From: Ignavibacteriaceae bacterium
Lineage (GTDB): Bacteria; Bacteroidota; Ignavibacteria; Ignavibacteriales; Ignavibacteriaceae
Length of the DNA stretch: 6,406 bases
Direction of reading: 5' to 3'
Assembly: GCA_022865965.1 (NCBI GenBank)
Contig: JALHTS010000159.1
Location: 1 to 6,406, forward strand
Part shown: in pieces, positions 4,963 to 6,406 of the stretch
Numbering within the stretch: position 1 is the stretch's first letter
How the letters are laid out: each line of letters begins with the position of its first letter
Made by a program: the position numbers and the translations under genes
The notes under the pieces: model-generated
Told to the model about the DNA's origin: nothing
Seen by the model: only the letters and a program-made list of their open reading frames with translations
Databases searched by the model: none

Positions 4963-6406
4963 AAAAATCAATATTAAAAGCAATTCTGTTTTTTATACTT
5001 ATAGGCTTTGCAAATTCTAATTCACAAACCAAAGCCGAACTCGATTCATTATATAACTTATTTCTAAATGTAAAAGGCTTAGGATCAAAAATTTCTCCCG
5101 ATTTACCCACCGGTGTAGAGGAAAATCTTAAGTGCGGATTAAATTTAGTGAACACACTTCGCTTTAATATAGATTCGTTTTCTCCTGAACAACAAGAACT
5201 ATTGAAAGTTTTATTTCAAAGACCGGTGACAACCGATAGTATGATAACTCCAAGTGGCAGATACAAAATTCATTATTACCAAACCGGAACGGATGCACCC
5301 GCTTATGATTTGAATTTACTGGCTATTGCACTTGATTCGGTTTACAAATTTGAAATAGAATTTCTCGGATATGGTTTTCCTCCAGGTGACTCACTTTACG
5401 ATCCGAACGGAGATTATGGCGGAGATAACAAGTATGATATTTACATTATGAACTTGTATGATCTTTATGGTTATACACAGTTTGAAGTTCCAGTTCAAGA
5501 AGTTCAACAAGATTTGTACCGTTATACTTCTTATATGGTAATCGATAATGATTATCCATGGTATCCTTTTCAAAATAAACAGCCAATCGATGCAGCACGG
5601 GTGACAGTAGCTCATGAATTTCATCACGCAATTCAGGGTGGAAATTATATCTTGCGTTTACCTGAAGATCTATTTTTTTATGAAATTACTTCAACCGCAA
5701 TGGAAGAATTTGTCTTTGACTCGATAAACGATTATTATGCTTATATACCTGATTATTTTAGAAATCCTTCAAGAGCTTTTCCTAATAATAATGGTTATAA
5801 TCTTGCTCATTGGAACATTTATATAAGAGATATATTCGGATATAACATTATTAAACGTCAATGGGAATTAATGAAAACCAATCGCGCTTTAAGTGCAATT
5901 AACAATAGTATTCAGGAGTATACTTCTGTTTTTGAATTTGAATTGGCAAGATTTGGTATCTGGAATTACTTTACAAATTATCGCAGTATATCGGGCGCAT
6001 ACTTTGAAGAAGCCAGAAATTATCCTGTTTTAATTCCCACTGTGAGTACTGTTTTTTCTCCTCCTTCAAGATATTATGAAATCTCTTCTTTCCCTGTTTC
6101 AAATTATTATATGAGGATGGTGAATTCATCTAATAACGATACGATTGTTTCAATATTTGCAAACACTGATGTTCTAAAAGCGCTTAATACTATTATAAGT
6201 CCGCAGGTTACATATTATACTTTGTTCTCTGATACTTTATCCGGTGATTATAATATTGGCGACAGTTATTCTGCTACGTTTGATAATAATGGAAATGCTT
6301 TTTGGAAACTTGCGGAAATTGTTAATAATATTCCTCTCACCGGGGATTCAATAATAATAGTTAAGAAAAGCCTCGCAAATATTTTACCATTTCCTTTGCC
6401 ATACAG
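4959..6406 (+). CDS. Secreted HExxH zinc metalloprotease, MXAN_6640-like, 3' end outside window
   Basis: ATG 4959 overlaps the previous stop (ATGA), and the frame stays open to the edge: 482 codons with no stop. Residues 1-22 form a signal peptide (MKK, hydrophobic core, ANSNSQ). A region of about 70 residues after it may be a propeptide. An Asp/Gly-rich, probably calcium-binding stretch is at 148-160 (DPNGDYGGDNKYD). The zinc site is HEFHH at 219-223 (bases 5613-5627), followed 19 residues later by Glu242 in EITSTAMEE, the likely third ligand, giving a gluzincin-type HExxH...E site. The downstream segment around NLAHWNIYIRDIFG matches the helix that follows in this family. Residues from about 390 on are beta-rich and probably start an accessory domain. 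The last codons (FPLPY) resemble the lead-in to a type IX secretion sorting domain, which would lie beyond the window; this is a guess. Substrate is unknown. The family name is from memory of the motif layout. Confidence 0.85.
   Translation, partial: MKKSILKAILFFILIGFANSNSQTKAELDSLYNLFLNVKGLGSKISPDLPTGVEENLKCGLNLVNTLRFNIDSFSPEQQELLKVLFQRPVTTDSMITPSGRYKIHYYQTGTDAPAYDLNLLAIALDSVYKFEIEFLGYGFPPGDSLYDPNGDYGGDNKYDIYIMNLYDLYGYTQFEVPVQEVQQDLYRYTSYMVIDNDYPWYPFQNKQPIDAARVTVAHEFHHAIQGGNYILRLPEDLFFYEITSTAMEEFVFDSINDYYAYIPDYFRNPSRAFPNNNGYNLAHWNIYIRDIFGYNIIKRQWELMKTNRALSAINNSIQEYTSVFEFELARFGIWNYFTNYRSISGAYFEEARNYPVLIPTVSTVFSPPSRYYEISSFPVSNYYMRMVNSSNNDTIVSIFANTDVLKALNTIISPQVTYYTLFSDTLSGDYNIGDSYSATFDNNGNAFWKLAEIVNNIPLTGDSIIIVKKSLANILPFPLPY

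Noticed and set aside
5391..5631. Two overlapping minus-strand reading frames
   Set aside because: Both lie within the conserved catalytic region of the metalloprotease, have no ribosome site or recognisable motif, and look like mirror frames of it.

Overview
The window is AT-rich DNA with every supported gene on the + strand. The gene content suggests a Gram-negative, double-membraned bacterium: BamD is an outer-membrane assembly lipoprotein, and several other products carry export signals. The FG-GAP propeller protein, the MXAN_6640-like secreted metalloprotease, the heptamer repeat between genes and the Phe/Ile/Asn/Lys-rich coding style fit the Ignavibacteriota or a neighbouring Bacteroidota/Chlorobi-group lineage. 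That assignment is an inference from style and content; no marker gene in the window settles it.

Region 1 (1-934): the 3' part of htpX, an inner-membrane zinc protease of membrane quality control, open at the left edge. A 142-base gap follows. It starts with about six imperfect copies of a 7-base unit and ends with a short leader for the next gene.

Region 2 (935-1653): an unrecognised 214-residue protein with an N-terminal export signal and a C-terminal membrane anchor. A strong terminator-shaped hairpin with a U-tract lies inside its first 21 codons, which is the most unusual nucleic-acid feature of the window. A 74-base gap separates this gene from bamD.

Region 3 (1654-6406): a tightly packed run of four genes that is probably one transcript. 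bamD is followed by a hotdog-fold acyl-CoA thioesterase (1-base overlap), then a 709-residue exported repeat protein (56-base out-of-frame overlap), then a secreted HExxH metalloprotease (4-base ATGA overlap) that runs off the right edge. By hand, the repeat protein divides into about fourteen units of roughly 48 residues. This fits two seven-bladed beta-propellers, with FG-GAP calcium loops kept mainly in the first.

Taken together, the window is rich in envelope functions: membrane proteolysis (HtpX), beta-barrel insertion (BamD), and three exported proteins of unknown role, one of them a likely protease. The cytoplasmic thioesterase is the odd member. Whether the exported propeller and protease work with the Bam machinery or simply share its transcript cannot be decided from this sequence. 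I found no tRNA, rRNA, CRISPR array, insertion sequence or phage gene.
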